From assembly GCF_021290965.1 (NCBI RefSeq), contig NZ_JAJOYT010000014.1, positions 27,524-91,523 on the forward strand: 64,000 nt of DNA. Direction: 5' to 3'. Below, piece by piece: positions 63,588 through 64,000 of the stretch. The first letter of the stretch is position 1; each line of letters begins with the position of its first letter. Source of the stretch: Rheinheimera faecalis (GTDB lineage Bacteria; Pseudomonadota; Gammaproteobacteria; Enterobacterales; Alteromonadaceae). Position numbers and translations under genes: made by a program. The notes beneath the pieces are model-generated. The model worked only from the letters and a program-made list of their open reading frames with translations. It ran no database searches and had not been told where the DNA came from.

Positions 63588-63995
63588 TTTTGCAATATAC
63601 GCATATACGGCCAACTCAACTAATAAATACCACAATACACATCCTAGCGAAATTCCGGCGGATATAATTGCTTCCCTTCTCCCGTAATACTCCCCTTCAA
63701 GTCGTCTGCTAAAAATAATGAAGCCAACAATGAAGAAGCAAATTAGATAAGGCGGAATGAAAGTTGGGAAATCGTGTACGTTTGACGCAATAGATGTTTG
63801 AGGTGCAGCAATGAGAATTCGAACAACAAACGCAATTATTGCTGTCAGATAAATAGCACGAAATGGATTGTTTATTTTAAATAATAGATAACGCTTCCCT
63901 AGCAACTTTAAGAAAATAGCAGGTATCAAGGTAATAACAAGAAACCCAACGCAGATGACAAGCCCAATAAGAAAGAATGGAGGAACAGAAGTCAT
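63582..63995 (-). CDS. Four-helix membrane protein in an integron cassette
   Basis: 137 residues, four predicted transmembrane helices (residues about 6-28, 45-64, 80-97, 110-132), with a positively charged loop EGEYYGRREAI between helices three and four. No family is recognised. Its stop codon TAA is inside attC 1. ATG 63995 is only five bases from the window edge, so an upstream start cannot be ruled out. Confidence 0.65.
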   Translation of the reverse strand: MTSVPPFFLIGLVICVGFLVITLIPAIFLKLLGKRYLLFKINNPFRAIYLTAIIAFVVRILIAAPQTSIASNVHDFPTFIPPYLICFFIVGFIIFSRRLEGEYYGRREAIISAGISLGCVLWYLLVELAVYAYIAKV

Positions 63996-64000
63996 AATTG

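Larger units (their letters stand above)
61295..64000 (-). mobile_element. Distal end of an integron gene-cassette array
   Basis: At least four attC-like sites (61295-61378, 61985-62056, 62642-62715, 63508-63587) separate short minus-strand genes whose stop codons lie at or inside the R'' box, as in cassettes. The region is visibly more AT-rich in its genes than the rest of the window. Cassettes are inserted next to intI at attI; reading is on the minus strand, so the integrase should lie above 64000. The array ends five bases past the c-di-GMP sensor gene. Confidence 0.82.

Noticed and set aside
1..64000. CRISPR arrays, tRNA or rRNA genes, prophage or complete insertion sequences
   Set aside because: No regularly spaced repeats, cloverleaf-like CCA-ending segments, rRNA signatures or transposase ORFs were noticed on either strand by reading; a tool search could still find divergent examples.

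Overview
The window is chromosomal DNA of a free-living gammaproteobacterium. RlmC, RlmA, RlmJ, a YfiF-type methyltransferase, AcpH, RraB, SixA, a YciU-type protein and an orphan MtnN-CobD/CbiB pair, together with many c-di-GMP and chemotaxis proteins, a TonB receptor and secreted hydrolases, suggest an Alteromonadales/Chromatiaceae relative such as Rheinheimera or Alishewanella. The genus is inferred from gene content and protein style; no database was searched.

Layout. 1-8.8 kb: partial esterase lipoprotein, EamA transporter, envelope proteins, acpH/sixA, rraB-yebC, yjjX, an FMN reductase, a diguanylate cyclase and a cold-shock/Excalibur membrane fusion. 8.9-13.6 kb: ahpC-ahpF with a hairpin between them, a lytic transglycosylase, a seven-repeat lipoprotein and a YjdF-type membrane protein. 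13.8-16.2 kb: a 44-codon membrane ORF, a LytS/LytTR two-component pair and a small superinfection-immunity-like protein. 16.2-24.4 kb: RNA methyltransferases (yfiF-like, rlmJ, rlmA), an S1/P1 nuclease, a REC-TPR protein, a yciU-type protein, a VOC protein and a double-Cache protein whose C-terminal end looks broken. 24.4-24.9 kb: intergenic stretch with stacked hairpins and a tandem 39-nt repeat. 24.9-34.6 kb: a coiled-coil protein of unknown function, a three-gene operon (YgjP-like, GGCT-like, beta-lactamase-like), a secreted histidine phosphatase, an orphan GAF-GspE ATPase, an Aer-like chemoreceptor and rlmC. 34.7-43.2 kb: dienelactone hydrolase, a 127-bp inverted-repeat element, SIMPL protein, twin small lipoproteins, and an organophosphate operon (TonB receptor, metallophosphatase, beta-propeller phytase) with a textbook PHO box upstream. 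43.2-56.7 kb: a degenerate GGDEF protein plus AraC regulator, a REC protein, a HopJ-family protein, a PHB-depolymerase-like esterase, a SpoIIE/STAS module, an ada-alkA/ogt alkylation-repair operon, pirin and mtnN-cobD/cbiB. 56.8-61.3 kb: one 1501-codon sensor (propeller, Y_Y_Y, PAS-PAS, GGDEF-EAL).

61.3-64.0 kb: the distal end of an integron gene-cassette array. At least four attC-like sites separate minus-strand cassettes; four cassette stop codons lie at or inside attC R'' boxes. Contents are a four-helix membrane protein, a two-gene cassette encoding a SLATT-like 2TM protein with a C-terminal CxxC-x11-CxxC knuckle plus a 67-residue CxxC partner, a membrane-anchored coiled-coil protein, and a Phd/ParE-type toxin-antitoxin pair with a perfect 26-bp palindrome in its promoter. 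The integrase should lie beyond 64000. This is the most likely place in the window for an uncharacterised defence or conflict system.
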